DNA of 64,000 nt from Poriferisodalis sp965204125 (GCF_965204125.1 NZ_OZ241968.1:3100001-3164000); one strand, 5' to 3'; shown: positions 25,936-34,645, counted from the stretch's first letter. The notes: generated by a model not told the origin, from the sequence alone. A program made the numbers and translations.

Positions 25936-27102
25936 ATGGCCGACAGCCCGTCGCCGTGGCGGCACCCGCCTCCGTCCGAACTCACCGACGAGTTGCTGGC
26001 GCGGGTTCGTGCCAGCGGCCAGCAGAGCGACGCCGAGCGCAACCCCGACGCCGAGATCATCGCCGAGTTGGGGCAGCTCGGCCTCATGCGATTGCTGGTG
26101 CCCTCCGAGCTCGGAGGCGGTGGGCGCCATCCCGCCGAGTTCATCGAGTTCAGCCGTCGAGTTGCCTACGAGCACCCGTCAACGGGCTGGGTGGCCATGA
26201 CCTGCAATGAGGAAGCCGAGATCTTTGCCGCCTACCTCGAGCCCGACACGGTGACTGGGTTCTACGCGACCAACCCAGGCGCAGTCATCGCCGGTTCCGG
26301 GGTGCCCAAGGGAGTGGCACGGCCTGCAGACGGCGGCTGGGTCGTGGACGGCCGGTGGCCATTCGTCAGCGGATGCACCGCCGCCGACTGGTGGATCCTG
26401 GCCAACATCGTCGACGGCACCCGGCCGAGGAACTTGTGCTTCGTGCTCATTCCGGCCGATGCAGCCTTGATCGACGACACCTGGCACACCGTGGGCCTGC
26501 GGGGCACCGGCAGCCACGACGTCGTGCTGAATGAGCACTTCGTGCCCGATGAGCGGGCCTCGGTCGTCGAGAATTACTCGCTGCCCAAGCCCAACGAGCA
26601 CCCCTACTACCGCCTGCCGTCGGGATTGCGATTCCCGTTCCCCAAGACCGGTGTGGCATCGGGCATCGCGGATCGGGCGATCGACGAATTCGCAGCCCTG
26701 GCCACGGCCAAGACCCCGCTGTACAACCGCTCGGCGCTGGCCAATCGGCCCGACGCCCAGACGGCCATGGCCCGCGCCGCCGCACTCGCCGGTGCCGGCC
26801 GGGCATTCGTTGCCGAGGTGCTGTCGGAGATCTGGGAGACCGCTTCTGCCTGCGGCAACGTGACGCCGGCGCAGCATGCCCGTGCGCGCCTCGCGTGCTC
26901 ATGGAGCGTGCAGAACTGCATCGCTGCAGTGGAGACGCTGGTGACGGCCACTGGCAGCACCGCCAATTACACCTCGTCGCCGCTCGGCGGCTTGCTGAAC
27001 GACGTGAGGGCCGTCGCCGGCCACTTCATGGTCGGCAGCTACCAGATGGACACCGCCGGCCGCGTACTCCTCGGCCTCGACTCAAACGATCCCAACTTCT
27101 AG
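25936..27102 (+). CDS. acyl-CoA dehydrogenase-fold flavoprotein (group D monooxygenase-like)
   Basis: A 388-residue protein with the acyl-CoA dehydrogenase fold: N-terminal helices (ELGQLGLMRLLVPSELGGGG), a middle beta domain (GGWVVDGRWPFVSGCTAADW) and a C-terminal helical bundle (LGGLLNDVRAVAGHFMVGSY). The FVSGC and TSSPLGGLLNDVRA patterns fit the HpaB/HsaA-like flavin-dependent monooxygenases better than true dehydrogenases, and the catalytic Glu of dehydrogenases is not evident. Substrates of such enzymes include phenols, amines and sulfur compounds; here it is unknown. It precedes the acyl-CoA carboxylase pair by 78 bp on the same strand. Confidence 0.78.
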   Translation: MADSPSPWRHPPPSELTDELLARVRASGQQSDAERNPDAEIIAELGQLGLMRLLVPSELGGGGRHPAEFIEFSRRVAYEHPSTGWVAMTCNEEAEIFAAYLEPDTVTGFYATNPGAVIAGSGVPKGVARPADGGWVVDGRWPFVSGCTAADWWILANIVDGTRPRNLCFVLIPADAALIDDTWHTVGLRGTGSHDVVLNEHFVPDERASVVENYSLPKPNEHPYYRLPSGLRFPFPKTGVASGIADRAIDEFAALATAKTPLYNRSALANRPDAQTAMARAAALAGAGRAFVAEVLSEIWETASACGNVTPAQHARARLACSWSVQNCIAAVETLVTATGSTANYTSSPLGGLLNDVRAVAGHFMVGSYQMDTAGRVLLGLDSNDPNF

Positions 27103-27180
27103 GAGAAGGGGACGCGCACCGGCGCGCCCCGTACGATCTTCGGCGACGGAAACGCCCCGGCTGAGGGACACCGCCCGCAG

Positions 27181-28803
27181 ATGAGACAGTTCGAGAGCCG
27201 TATCGATACTGGCAGCAGCGAGTTCGAGAAGAACGCGGCTGCCTATGCCGACTTGCTCGCGACGCTGCGGGATCGCCAGCAGTTCGCAATCTCGGGCGGT
27301 GCGGGCCGCGAGCGCTCCATCGAGCGCCATCACAGCCGCGGCAAGATCCTGCCGCGCGAGCGCATCGATCTGGTGTGCGACGCCGACACGCCGTTCTTGG
27401 AGCTCTCCACGCTCGCGGGATGGGACATGTACGACAACAGCGCCCCCGGCGCCGGCATCGTCACCGGTATCGGCGTGGTCCATGGCGTGCCGTGGATGTT
27501 CATCGCCAACGACGCCACGGTGAAGGGCGGCTCGCTGCTGCCGATCAGCATCAAGAAGCACGTGCGAGCCCAGGACATCGCCGCCGAGAACGGCCTCGGC
27601 GTCATCTACCTGGTGGACTCGGGCGGGGCGTTCCTGCCGTTGCAGGACGACATCTTCCCCGACAAGGACCATTTCGGCGGGAGCTTCTACCGCCAGGCTC
27701 GCCTGTCCGCCCAGGGTTTGCCGCAGGTCTCGGTGGTCCTCGGCGGCTGCACTGCCGGCGGGGCGTATGTGCCGGCGCTGAGCGACGAAGTCATCATGGT
27801 GTCGGGCATCGGGCGCATCTACCTCGGCGGCCCGCCGATCGTGAAGGCTGCCCTGGGCGAGATCATCGAGCCCGACGACCTGGGCGGGGCAGCGCTGCAC
27901 ACGCGCATCTCGGGTGTGTCCGACTACATGGCGCCCGATGAGCGGTCTGCCTACGGCAAGCTCCGGGAGCTGTGCGCAGCCGCCAACCAGCGAGCTGTCG
28001 ATCATCGTGAGAACTGGCTGTCGTGGACCGAGCCGGGATCGCCGCATTTCGATCCGGACGAGATCTACGGCGTGATATCCGCCGACGACCGCATCGGCTT
28101 CGACGCCCGCGAGATCGTCGCCCGGCTCGTCGACGGCTCCCGCTACGGCGAGTTCAAGCCCGAATGGGGCGAACACATCACCTGCGGCTTCGCCCGTATC
28201 TGGGGCTTCCAAGTCGGCATCATCGCCAACAACGGGATCATCTTCTCCTCCGACGCATTGAAGGCCACGCACTTCATCGAGCTCTGCGAGCAGCGCCGGG
28301 TGCCGCTGCTGTTCCTGCAGAACACGACGGGCTACATGGTGGGCAGCGACTCTGAAGCGGCGGGCATCGCCAAGCACGGAGCGAAGATGGTCTCCGCAGT
28401 CGCCAACGCCACTGTGCCCCGCTACACGGTGCTCATCGGAGGCTCCTACGGCGCCGGCAACTACGGCATGTGCGGGCGGGGCTTCAACCCCCGATTCCTG
28501 TTCGCCTGGCCGAACAGCCGCATCGCCACGATGTCGGCCGAGACTGCCCAGACCGTGCTGGTGGACATCCGGCTGGCCGGTATGCGCGGCACCGAGACCA
28601 CCGAGGAGGAGATCGCCGCCATGCGAGCCGAGGTGGCCGACCAGTACGAGCGTCAGAGCGACCCGTACTACGCCACTGCCCGCCTGTGGGACGACGGGCT
28701 CATCGACCCCGCCGATACCCGCGACACGCTCGGTCTGTGCCTCGCGCTGGCGGCACGCCAGGATGCCCCGGCTCCCGGCAGCGGCATCGTCTACCGGATG
28801 TAG
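27181..28803 (+). CDS. biotin-dependent acyl-CoA carboxylase, carboxyltransferase (beta) subunit
   Basis: A 540-residue carboxyltransferase with both crotonase-like halves. Features are RHHSRGKILPRERIDLV, DSGGAFLPLQDDIFPDKDHF, VLGGCTAGGAYVPALSDE with the oxyanion region, GPPIVKAALGEIIEPDDLGG, HTRISGVSDYMAPDE, and in the second half LLFLQNTTGYMVGSDSEAAG and GGSYGAGNYGMCGR. Length and the HTRISGVSDY region resemble 3-methylcrotonyl- or geranyl-CoA carboxylase beta subunits more than propionyl-CoA carboxylase; the acyl substrate is not settled. The gene is 30 bp from its biotin-carrying partner, so the two form a complete carboxylase. Confidence 0.9.
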   Translation: MRQFESRIDTGSSEFEKNAAAYADLLATLRDRQQFAISGGAGRERSIERHHSRGKILPRERIDLVCDADTPFLELSTLAGWDMYDNSAPGAGIVTGIGVVHGVPWMFIANDATVKGGSLLPISIKKHVRAQDIAAENGLGVIYLVDSGGAFLPLQDDIFPDKDHFGGSFYRQARLSAQGLPQVSVVLGGCTAGGAYVPALSDEVIMVSGIGRIYLGGPPIVKAALGEIIEPDDLGGAALHTRISGVSDYMAPDERSAYGKLRELCAAANQRAVDHRENWLSWTEPGSPHFDPDEIYGVISADDRIGFDAREIVARLVDGSRYGEFKPEWGEHITCGFARIWGFQVGIIANNGIIFSSDALKATHFIELCEQRRVPLLFLQNTTGYMVGSDSEAAGIAKHGAKMVSAVANATVPRYTVLIGGSYGAGNYGMCGRGFNPRFLFAWPNSRIATMSAETAQTVLVDIRLAGMRGTETTEEEIAAMRAEVADQYERQSDPYYATARLWDDGLIDPADTRDTLGLCLALAARQDAPAPGSGIVYRM

Positions 28804-28833
28804 CCCAGCTGCATCGGCACGAGGATCAATGAC

Positions 28834-30750
28834 GTGAAGCTGCTGGTAGCCAACCGCGCAGAGATTGCGAGCCGGGTATTCGCCACCGCCCGTCGGCTGG
28901 GTTGGCGCACGGTGGCCGCATGGGCCGAGCCGGACCGGGAGGCTCCGTTCGTCGCAGAGGCAGATGAGAGCTGTTGCATCGGCCCCGCTGCACTGGACCG
29001 CTCGTACCTCAATGCCGATGCGATCTTGGCGGCCGCGCACGAGACCGGCGCAGATGCCGTGCATCCCGGCTATGGCTTTCTCTCCGAGAACGCAGCCTTC
29101 GCCCAAGCGGTGACCGAGGCGGGCCTGGTCTGGATCGGGCCGCATCCGGAGGCCATCGCTCAGATGGGAGCCAAGATCGAAGCACGTGCCCTGGCCGAAG
29201 CAGCCGGAGTGCCGACGATTCCGGGCGCGAGCGGTGGCGACCTGGCGGCTGCTGCAGATCAGATCGGATTCCCGGTGCTGGTCAAGGCTTCAGCCGGCGG
29301 CGGCGGCAAGGGCATCCGGATCGTGCATTCGGCTGGCGACTTCGACGCTGCGCTGGGTGAGGCACGCACCGAGGCGCTGCGCTCCTTCGGCGACGATCGC
29401 GTCATCGTCGAGCGCTACATCTCCCGGCCCCGGCACGTCGAGGTGCAGGTGGTCGGCGACCGGCACGGCAGCGTCATCCATCTCGGCACTCGCGACTGCT
29501 CGTCGCAGCGCCGCTACCAGAAGCTGATCGAGGAAGCCCCGGCGCCGAACCTGCCTGCCGCCACTCGCGACGGCCTGCACGAGGCCGCCGTGGCGCTGGC
29601 CCGGCACATCGGTTACGACAACGCGGGCACGGTGGAGTTCATCGTCGATGCCGCCAGCGGCGAGTTCTTCTTCTTGGAGATGAACACCCGCCTGCAGGTG
29701 GAGCATCCCGTCACGGAGGCGATCACGGGACTCGATCTCGTGGAACTGCAACTGCGGGCGGCGACCGGCGAGCCGTTGGGCCTGGGCCAGTCTGATGTGA
29801 CGTTCACCGGCCACAGCATCGAGGCCCGCATCAACGCCGAGGATCCGTACGACGGCTTCAGCCCGCGGGCAGGCCAAGTGCGCCATCTGTCGGTACCTGA
29901 CGGCGTGCGCTGGGATGCCTCAGTCTCAGCGGGATCCGAAGTCACTCCCTACTACGACCCGCTCATCGCCAAACTGATCGTCACGCGCCCTAACCGGGCA
30001 TCGGCGCTGGATGCCCTGCGCGATGCGCTCGATGAGCTCATCGTGGGGCCAGTTCCTGCCAATGCCGGTTTCCTGCGATGGCTGACCGACATGCCCGCGC
30101 TGCGAAGCGGTGAGATGACCACCAACGTCATCGACGCACTCGGACCCGCAGAGATGGGCGAGCCTCCGTCGAGCGACGACGCTGCACCCGCAGCGGCGGC
30201 GGCATGGATGGCACGGCTGAGGAGCCAGCGGGCTGCGCAGACTGCCAGCCCGTGGTCGGCGCTGGGATTCTTCCGCCTCACCGAGCACCGTGCCGAGGCA
30301 GCAGTGCTGCTGCGTGACAGTGCAGGCGAGCTGCACGAAGTGGCCGCTGGGGCGCTGAACGGCGCCGGCACCGAAGCTCTCGCCACGGCCAGCAGTGCCG
30401 ACGCCAGTTCGGTGGCGGTCAACATCGCCGGGCACACCGTCACCTTCGAAGTGCCCGAGCGGTCCGACGCGTGGGCACCCACCGCGACCGACGACACGGG
30501 CTCCGTCGACGCAGTCGCGGCACCGTTCCCCGCCGTGGTCGTCGAGGTGCCCGTCGTCATCGGCGATGTGGTGGCCGCCGGCGACGTGGTCGTGGTGGTG
30601 GAGGCCATGAAGATGCTCCACTCGCTGGCGGCGCACGGGGCCGGCACAGTCGCAGAGGTCCGCTGCAGCACCGGCGATGCCGTCGAAGCCAACCAACTCC
30701 TCGTCACCTTCGAGCAGCACGAGCGCGAGCTGCCGGCGGATCCGAGCTGA
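28834..30750 (+). CDS. acyl-CoA carboxylase biotin carboxylase/BCCP (alpha) subunit
   Basis: A 638-residue fusion of biotin carboxylase and biotin carrier. MKLLVANRAEIASRVFATAR starts the domain; PGYGFLSENAAFA, VLVKASAGGGGKGIRIVHS (ATP grasp), HLGTRDCSSQRRYQKLIEEA and FLEMNTRLQVEHPVTEAITG are all intact. The C-terminal carrier has EAMKML with biotinyl Lys593. A variable BT-like segment links them. With the beta subunit it would carboxylate a branched or short acyl-CoA. The start is GTG at 28834 with a GAGGA ribosome-binding site. It is convergent with the DddP homologue (41-bp gap). Confidence 0.92.
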   Translation: MKLLVANRAEIASRVFATARRLGWRTVAAWAEPDREAPFVAEADESCCIGPAALDRSYLNADAILAAAHETGADAVHPGYGFLSENAAFAQAVTEAGLVWIGPHPEAIAQMGAKIEARALAEAAGVPTIPGASGGDLAAAADQIGFPVLVKASAGGGGKGIRIVHSAGDFDAALGEARTEALRSFGDDRVIVERYISRPRHVEVQVVGDRHGSVIHLGTRDCSSQRRYQKLIEEAPAPNLPAATRDGLHEAAVALARHIGYDNAGTVEFIVDAASGEFFFLEMNTRLQVEHPVTEAITGLDLVELQLRAATGEPLGLGQSDVTFTGHSIEARINAEDPYDGFSPRAGQVRHLSVPDGVRWDASVSAGSEVTPYYDPLIAKLIVTRPNRASALDALRDALDELIVGPVPANAGFLRWLTDMPALRSGEMTTNVIDALGPAEMGEPPSSDDAAPAAAAAWMARLRSQRAAQTASPWSALGFFRLTEHRAEAAVLLRDSAGELHEVAAGALNGAGTEALATASSADASSVAVNIAGHTVTFEVPERSDAWAPTATDDTGSVDAVAAPFPAVVVEVPVVIGDVVAAGDVVVVVEAMKMLHSLAAHGAGTVAEVRCSTGDAVEANQLLVTFEQHERELPADPS

Positions 30751-30790
30751 CAGCCCGCCACAGAGGACGTGACTCGACAGGTCCAACCAG

Positions 30791-32113
30791 CTAGACGAGC
30801 CCGAGCGGGAGGGTCGTCAGCACCTCATTGCCGGTCTCGGTGATCAGCACCTGTTCTTCCAGCTTCACGCCCTCGCCGCCGGACCGAGCGCCGATGAAGG
30901 CCTCTACGCACATCACCATGCCGGGTTCGAGCACGCCGTCGTAGCCACCGGCGTCCCACTTGTGACGGTGGTAGATGGCCGGGTACTCGTCGCACAGCCC
31001 GACCCCGTGGGAGATGACCGTGTAGCCGCGGTAGCTGTCCGGGTCGGGATACCACGCCTTCTCGGTGATCTCGCGCAGGGTCGCCCCGGGCTGATGCAGT
31101 TCGGTGTTGCGATGGATCTGCTCGACGGCGAGCGACCAGCAGTCCTGTTGTGCCGACGTTGGGGCGCCGCCCCCGCAGCGCCATGTGCGCGACATATCGA
31201 CGCACATTCCATACGCACCCACCAGGTCGGTATCGAAACCCATGAGCTCCCCAGATTGGACCCGACGGCTGCTGGCCTCGTGATACCACGGATTCGTTCT
31301 CGGCCCCGACGACAGCAGTCTCGTCTCGATCCACTCCCCGTAACGACGCAAGCTGCCGGCCCACAGTTCCGCCCACAGATCGAACTCGCTCACCCCCGGC
31401 TCGAATATGGCTTGCATCTCGCCGATGGCGGATTCGCATGCGTGAATGGCGCAGCGCATGGCGGCGAGGTCGTCGGGACCCTTCACCGCACGTGCCAATT
31501 CCATGATCGGACCTGCGTTCACCAGTTCGATGCCGCGGGATTCCAGGGCGCGATACCCCGTCAGATCCAGCTGGTCCACCGCCAGCCGTCGTGTACCGCT
31601 ATCAGCCGCCGCCAGCAGGTCGGCTATCTCCGATGCCCAGCGCTCTGCGATCTCCTCCGACCTCGGTCCCGCCTTGAAGTAGATGTACGACGTCCCCGGC
31701 CGGATCTCATCGACTGCTTCTGAGTGCGCGTCCAGGAACTCTCCATCGGAGAACTCGAACACGACCACAGGACCCTCTGTCGCAACGAACGCATACCGGA
31801 CGGCGTTGTGCATGGTCCACAGCGACATGTTCGTGGTGTCGGTGGCGTAGCGGATGTTCAACGGGTCGTACAGCAGGGCCGCATCGCAGTCTGCGCGGCG
31901 CAACTGCTCGCGGACCCGTGTCAGTCGGTACCGGCGCAGCGCCGAGAGGTCGGGAAGCTGCAACCCCGCAGCCACCCACTCTGCCTCCAGATCGGCACCC
32001 GGGCCAAGCGCGTGCATGTTGAGGTCGGTGTGGTCCAGCAGCCACTCGGGGGGTTCGGCCCGGCCGACACCGATCTTGGGTCGGTGGCGACGCTCGCGCC
32101 CGTGCAGTGCCAT
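30791..32113 (-). CDS. dddP: DddP-like dimethylsulfoniopropionate lyase (M24 family)
   Basis: A 440-residue M24 (creatinase/prolidase fold) protein that matches roseobacter DddP throughout, from memory of that sequence: DPLNIRYATDTTNMSLW, RAVKGPDDLAAMRCAIHACE, GEWIETRLLSSGPRTNPWY, GFDTDLVGAYGMCVDMSRTW, SHGVGLCDEYP and KLEEQVLITETG. The metal ligands align with DddP: Asp294, Asp296, Asp306, His369, Glu404 and Glu419; the catalytic Tyr364 and Asp375 are also present, each within one or two residues of the published numbering as I recall it. DddP cleaves DMSP to dimethylsulfide and acrylate. A peptidase is the alternative, but the SHGVGLCDE loop argues against it. An SD-like GGGAGGGG precedes ATG 32113. 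Confidence 0.85.
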   Translation of the reverse strand: MALHGRERRHRPKIGVGRAEPPEWLLDHTDLNMHALGPGADLEAEWVAAGLQLPDLSALRRYRLTRVREQLRRADCDAALLYDPLNIRYATDTTNMSLWTMHNAVRYAFVATEGPVVVFEFSDGEFLDAHSEAVDEIRPGTSYIYFKAGPRSEEIAERWASEIADLLAAADSGTRRLAVDQLDLTGYRALESRGIELVNAGPIMELARAVKGPDDLAAMRCAIHACESAIGEMQAIFEPGVSEFDLWAELWAGSLRRYGEWIETRLLSSGPRTNPWYHEASSRRVQSGELMGFDTDLVGAYGMCVDMSRTWRCGGGAPTSAQQDCWSLAVEQIHRNTELHQPGATLREITEKAWYPDPDSYRGYTVISHGVGLCDEYPAIYHRHKWDAGGYDGVLEPGMVMCVEAFIGARSGGEGVKLEEQVLITETGNEVLTTLPLGLV

Positions 32114-32181
32114 GCCTGCTTACCCCTCCCAAGGTCCGCAATGCGTCGCGGCGAGGCCGAGACACCGGTGCGCGGCGAGCC

Positions 32182-32187
32182 TAGGGT
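32182..32187 (+). promoter_or_regulatory. -10 box for leaderless MOSC-gene transcript
   Basis: TAGGGT followed by six bases and the ATG at 32194, in the 80-bp interval divergent from dddP. Confidence 0.4.
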
Positions 32188-32193
32188 CTGGGC

Positions 32194-33099
32194 ATGGCCA
32201 CAGATGAACATGACGGCGAAGCCGCCGGCACGCTCACCGGTATCACCATTCACCCCATCAAGGGCTGTCGCCGCATCGAGCTCAATTCGGCTCTGGTCAC
32301 CGCAACCGGGCTTGAGGGCGACCGTGCATGGCAGGTGGTGACAGCTCCCGACGGCACCAACGCACTCGGGGAAGCGGTCACCCAACGTCGAAACGCGGCG
32401 CTTGCCACCGTCGCCCCCGTGCCGATCGACGGCGGCCTGACGATCAGCGCACCCGGCATGGGCACTATTGACGTGAAACGCCCCGACGCCAATGACACCA
32501 CCGTCCTTGCCCTGATCGGCGATGAAGTGGCATGTGCAGATGCAGGAGACGAGGCGGCCGAGTTCTTCAGCGAGGTGCTCGGCTTCCCGGCCAGACTCGC
32601 AGCGTTCACCCCTGAGTCATCCCGTCCGATGCGGCTGTTCCGGGGACGCCTCACCGGTTTCGCTGACGCGGCGCCGGTGCTCGTGGCCAATACGGCCTCG
32701 CTCGACGATCTGGTGGCGCGGGCTTCAGAGCCGTTCGGCATCGAGCGTTTCCGGGCGAATCTCATCGTGACCAACGACGAACCTTGGTCGGAAGACACCT
32801 GGACCGAGTTCTCGATCGGCCCGGCCCAGCTCAGCGCTCGCGTGGTGTGGCCCCGCTGCGCCGTCCCCCAGATCGATCAGGACACCGGCGAGCGCCACCG
32901 CGAACCCGCCTTGGTGCTGCGCAAGCACCGCTGGTGCTCGGTCGCGGAAGGCTTCTCGCCAGGCATGCGGGGGATGCTGGAGGGCAATGCCATGTTCGGC
33001 ATCGCCTGCACCATCGACCCCGACGGCGCTGTGGTCTCCGTCGGCGACCCGGTCACCGTCACAGCCACCGGTCCACCCCTGCTCGACCCGCCTCACTAG
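32194..33099 (+). CDS. MOSC-domain protein (YcbX/mARC-like)
   Basis: A 301-residue protein with an N-terminal beta-barrel (LTGITIHPIKGCRRIELNSA, GLEGDRAWQVV) and a MOSC domain (RFRANLIV, W-E-TWTEFSIGPAQLSARV with VVWPRCAVPQIDQDTGER). The conserved Cys in WPRCAVP is the expected molybdenum ligand. YcbX- and mARC-type proteins reduce N-hydroxylated compounds using a simple Mo cofactor. There is no fused ferredoxin domain, so an external reductase is needed. It is divergent from dddP; no link is evident. Confidence 0.88.
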   Translation: MATDEHDGEAAGTLTGITIHPIKGCRRIELNSALVTATGLEGDRAWQVVTAPDGTNALGEAVTQRRNAALATVAPVPIDGGLTISAPGMGTIDVKRPDANDTTVLALIGDEVACADAGDEAAEFFSEVLGFPARLAAFTPESSRPMRLFRGRLTGFADAAPVLVANTASLDDLVARASEPFGIERFRANLIVTNDEPWSEDTWTEFSIGPAQLSARVVWPRCAVPQIDQDTGERHREPALVLRKHRWCSVAEGFSPGMRGMLEGNAMFGIACTIDPDGAVVSVGDPVTVTATGPPLLDPPH

Positions 33100-33251
33100 C
33101 CACGCACAACACTATCTGACAATAATCTCTGCCTATTTCAGTAGATTTCATTGTATTTTCGTCAGAGCTATCAGCAGGGTACATCAGTCGGGCCTCCCAA
33201 CCCATCTGACGCGCCCGAATTCGCCGGACAGAAGGCCCACGCAATGCCTAG

Positions 33252-33257
33252 TACAAT
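33252..33257 (+). promoter_or_regulatory. -10 box for vapBC
   Basis: TACAAT followed by ACCTTTT and the GTG at 33265. The upstream 150 bp is clearly AT-richer than the rest of the window, which fits a promoter region. No convincing -35 hexamer is visible. Confidence 0.55.
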
Positions 33258-33264
33258 ACCTTTT

Positions 33265-33504
33265 GTGAAACCTCTGATGAAGCAGACGACGGTCTACCTG
33301 CCCGAAGAACTCAAGCACGACCTCAAGATGATCGCCAAGCAGGAAAATCGGACTGAGGCATCCATCATCCGCGAAGCGCTGGAGGAAGCAATCGCACGTC
33401 GCGAGAGGCGGCCGAACTTTCCGCTGTTCGAGGACGACTGGGGCGACCCGACGCTGGCTGAACGGGTCGATGAAATCCTCGAGGAACTGCGCTTCGGTTC
33501 GTGA
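33265..33504 (+). CDS. VapB-type ribbon-helix-helix antitoxin
   Basis: A 79-residue CopG/RHH protein. MKQTTVYLPEELKHDLKMIA is the DNA-binding strand and first helix, TEASIIREALEEAIARR the second helix. The acidic tail (FEDDWGDPTLAERVDEILEE) is the expected toxin-binding arm. It should neutralise VapC and repress its own promoter. GTG at 33265 is chosen because TACAAT lies seven bases before it; ATGs at 33244 and 33277 are in frame. The stop overlaps the vapC start by four bases (GTGA). Confidence 0.85.
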   Translation: MKPLMKQTTVYLPEELKHDLKMIAKQENRTEASIIREALEEAIARRERRPNFPLFEDDWGDPTLAERVDEILEELRFGS

Positions 33505-33920
33505 TCGTCGACACCAGCGTTCTCCTGGCGGCGTCGATTCGTGGTCAGCAACAGCATGCCCCCTGCCGGGCGCTTCTGTCGGCTGCACGGTCGTTGGTGG
33601 TCTCACCGCTCGTGCTCGCCGAGATCGACTACTTCGCCGCACGCATCGCCGGCGTCGATGCTGAACTGGCGATTCTGGACGAACTCGGGTCGGGCATGTT
33701 TGAACTCGCCCCGTTCGAACGCGTCGACCTCATCCGTGCGAGAGCCGTCATTGAGCGATACCGGGATCTGCGGCTGGGCCTGACCGACGCGTCACTCGTG
33801 GTCCTCGCCCACCGCCACGGAACCCACCAGATCGCCACGCTCGACGAACGGCACTTCCGCGTCGTTCGATCGCTGACCGGTCAGCCGTTCACACTCTTGC
33901 CCGCCGACCTTCCCGAATAG
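33501..33920 (+). CDS. VapC-type PIN-domain toxin ribonuclease
   Basis: A 139-residue PIN-domain protein. The acidic active-site set is complete: Asp4 (MIVDTSVLLA), Glu41 (LVLAEIDYF), Asp96 (LGLTDASLV) and Asp115 (IATLDERHF). VapC toxins cut specific RNAs, often tRNA or rRNA, in a Mg-dependent manner. It is coupled to the antitoxin by a GTGA overlap. The pair lies at the left edge of the accessory region. Confidence 0.9.
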   Translation: MIVDTSVLLAASIRGQQQHAPCRALLSAARSLVVSPLVLAEIDYFAARIAGVDAELAILDELGSGMFELAPFERVDLIRARAVIERYRDLRLGLTDASLVVLAHRHGTHQIATLDERHFRVVRSLTGQPFTLLPADLPE

Positions 33921-33939
33921 TCCGGCGAGCCGGCCTGTA

Positions 33940-34063
33940 GCAGCAGGCCGACGAATCGGCGGAGCGGAGCACGCCCCGATCGGCCAGGTCGGCTATTTGG
34001 TCGGGGTTGGCGCCGAGTTCTGCCATGACTTCGGCATTGTGCGCGCCTTGGGCGGCGACCAGC
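33940..34063 (-). pseudogene. 3'-end remnant of a CaiB/BaiF CoA-transferase gene
   Basis: One minus-strand frame reads VAAQGAHNAEVMAELGANPD followed by QIADLADRGVL, the C-terminal tail of a family III CoA-transferase (compare GQHTYDVLSGELGLSDDEI in the 25-kb gene). Nothing upstream in that frame belongs to the family. The fragment is overlapped in another frame by the 3' end of a small membrane-protein gene, so it looks like the stump left by an insertion or deletion. Confidence 0.7.
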
Positions 34064-34286
34064 GAGATTGCCGCCGGTCGTACACGTCGAAGATCACGAA
34101 CATGACGACGACATAGACCAAGAAACCTGCCAGACCACCGAGGCCGGCCGTCACGCCAACCCCAGCGAGCAAGACGACCATGAAGGCGAACCACCGGAGC
34201 CCGAGCCTCATCTCGGCCCTCGGCGGGCCGGGAATCTGCACCGCGCCCACGGTCCCAGCGTAACTCTCTGCGCTCGCGGTACTCAT
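33993..34286 (-). CDS. small membrane protein, array type A
   Basis: A 97-residue protein beginning MSTASAESYAGTVGAVQIPG. Residues about 25-65 carry two transmembrane helices (LGLRWFAFMVVLLAGVGVTA, LAGFLVYVVVMFVIF). This part is nearly identical to the C-terminal half of the protein at 35332-35823. The tail after YDRRQ (SRWSPPKARTMPKSW) is read across the CoA-transferase remnant in another frame, so the natural C-terminus has probably been replaced. It lies two bases after the type B gene. The function is unknown. Confidence 0.6.
   Translation of the reverse strand: MSTASAESYAGTVGAVQIPGPPRAEMRLGLRWFAFMVVLLAGVGVTAGLGGLAGFLVYVVVMFVIFDVYDRRQSRWSPPKARTMPKSWQNSAPTPTK
34061..34260. repeat. 200-bp direct repeat, copy 1 (inside array type A gene)
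   Basis: Ungapped match to 35361-35560 at an offset of exactly 1300 bp, about 92% identical by eye, with an identical run of about 100 bp (34112-34212). It covers the two-helix type A domain and indicates recent duplication or gene conversion. Confidence 0.9.
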
Positions 34287-34288
34287 GG

Positions 34289-34645
34289 CTAGCTGCCACT
34301 GCCTGCTGGGGTGCGTCTGCGCTGCCAATTGGCGTACGCCGGACAGGCAACGACGACCGAGCCGATCATGCCGAGCAAGGCCACGTTGCCCAGCGGGTCC
34401 ACCAGCAACAACCACGCGGGCACGATGAGGGCTAGCGCTAGCCGGGCCAGCCACTCGCGTGCATCGCGGGGCCGCACCCAATTCCAGCGCCAGCTCCAGC
34501 GGCTCGTGGCCTCGGGTTCGTGGCCGGGCGGCAGCGCGGGCCGCGGCCTGTGCCACCGCTGCTTGCGCTGGGCCGTCGTAACGGTCTCGGTCATGGTGTC
34601 ATGGTAGTTCGTTGCGCTCATGGCCTGAATATGCTTCTCGGCCAT
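34289..34645 (-). CDS. small membrane protein, array type B
   Basis: A 118-residue protein. The N-terminus MAEKHIQAMSATNYHDTM is shared with the genes at 35332 and 37308. A basic, Trp-rich middle (SRWSWRWNWVRPRDAREWLA) leads to two transmembrane helices (LALALIVPAWLLLV, VALLGMIGSVVVACPAYANW) and a basic end. It is a paralogue of the 35038-35262 protein (RPRD-RE, AW, DPLG/GPLG, P-YA-W-RRR). ATG 34645 is chosen by comparison with the paralogue at 37568; ATG 34621 is the alternative. The function is unknown. Confidence 0.55.
   Translation of the reverse strand: MAEKHIQAMSATNYHDTMTETVTTAQRKQRWHRPRPALPPGHEPEATSRWSWRWNWVRPRDAREWLARLALALIVPAWLLLVDPLGNVALLGMIGSVVVACPAYANWQRRRTPAGSGS

Noticed and set aside
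27082..29145. A long open frame (687 codons) antisense to the acyl-CoA carboxylase genes
   Set aside because: High-GC third-position bias leaves the antisense frame open. Its product has no family motif, while the sense strand encodes complete carboxylase subunits.
30791..32113. Xaa-Pro aminopeptidase or creatinase
   Set aside because: The fold is shared, but full-length agreement and the SHGVGLCDE and GPRTNPWY regions are specific to DddP.
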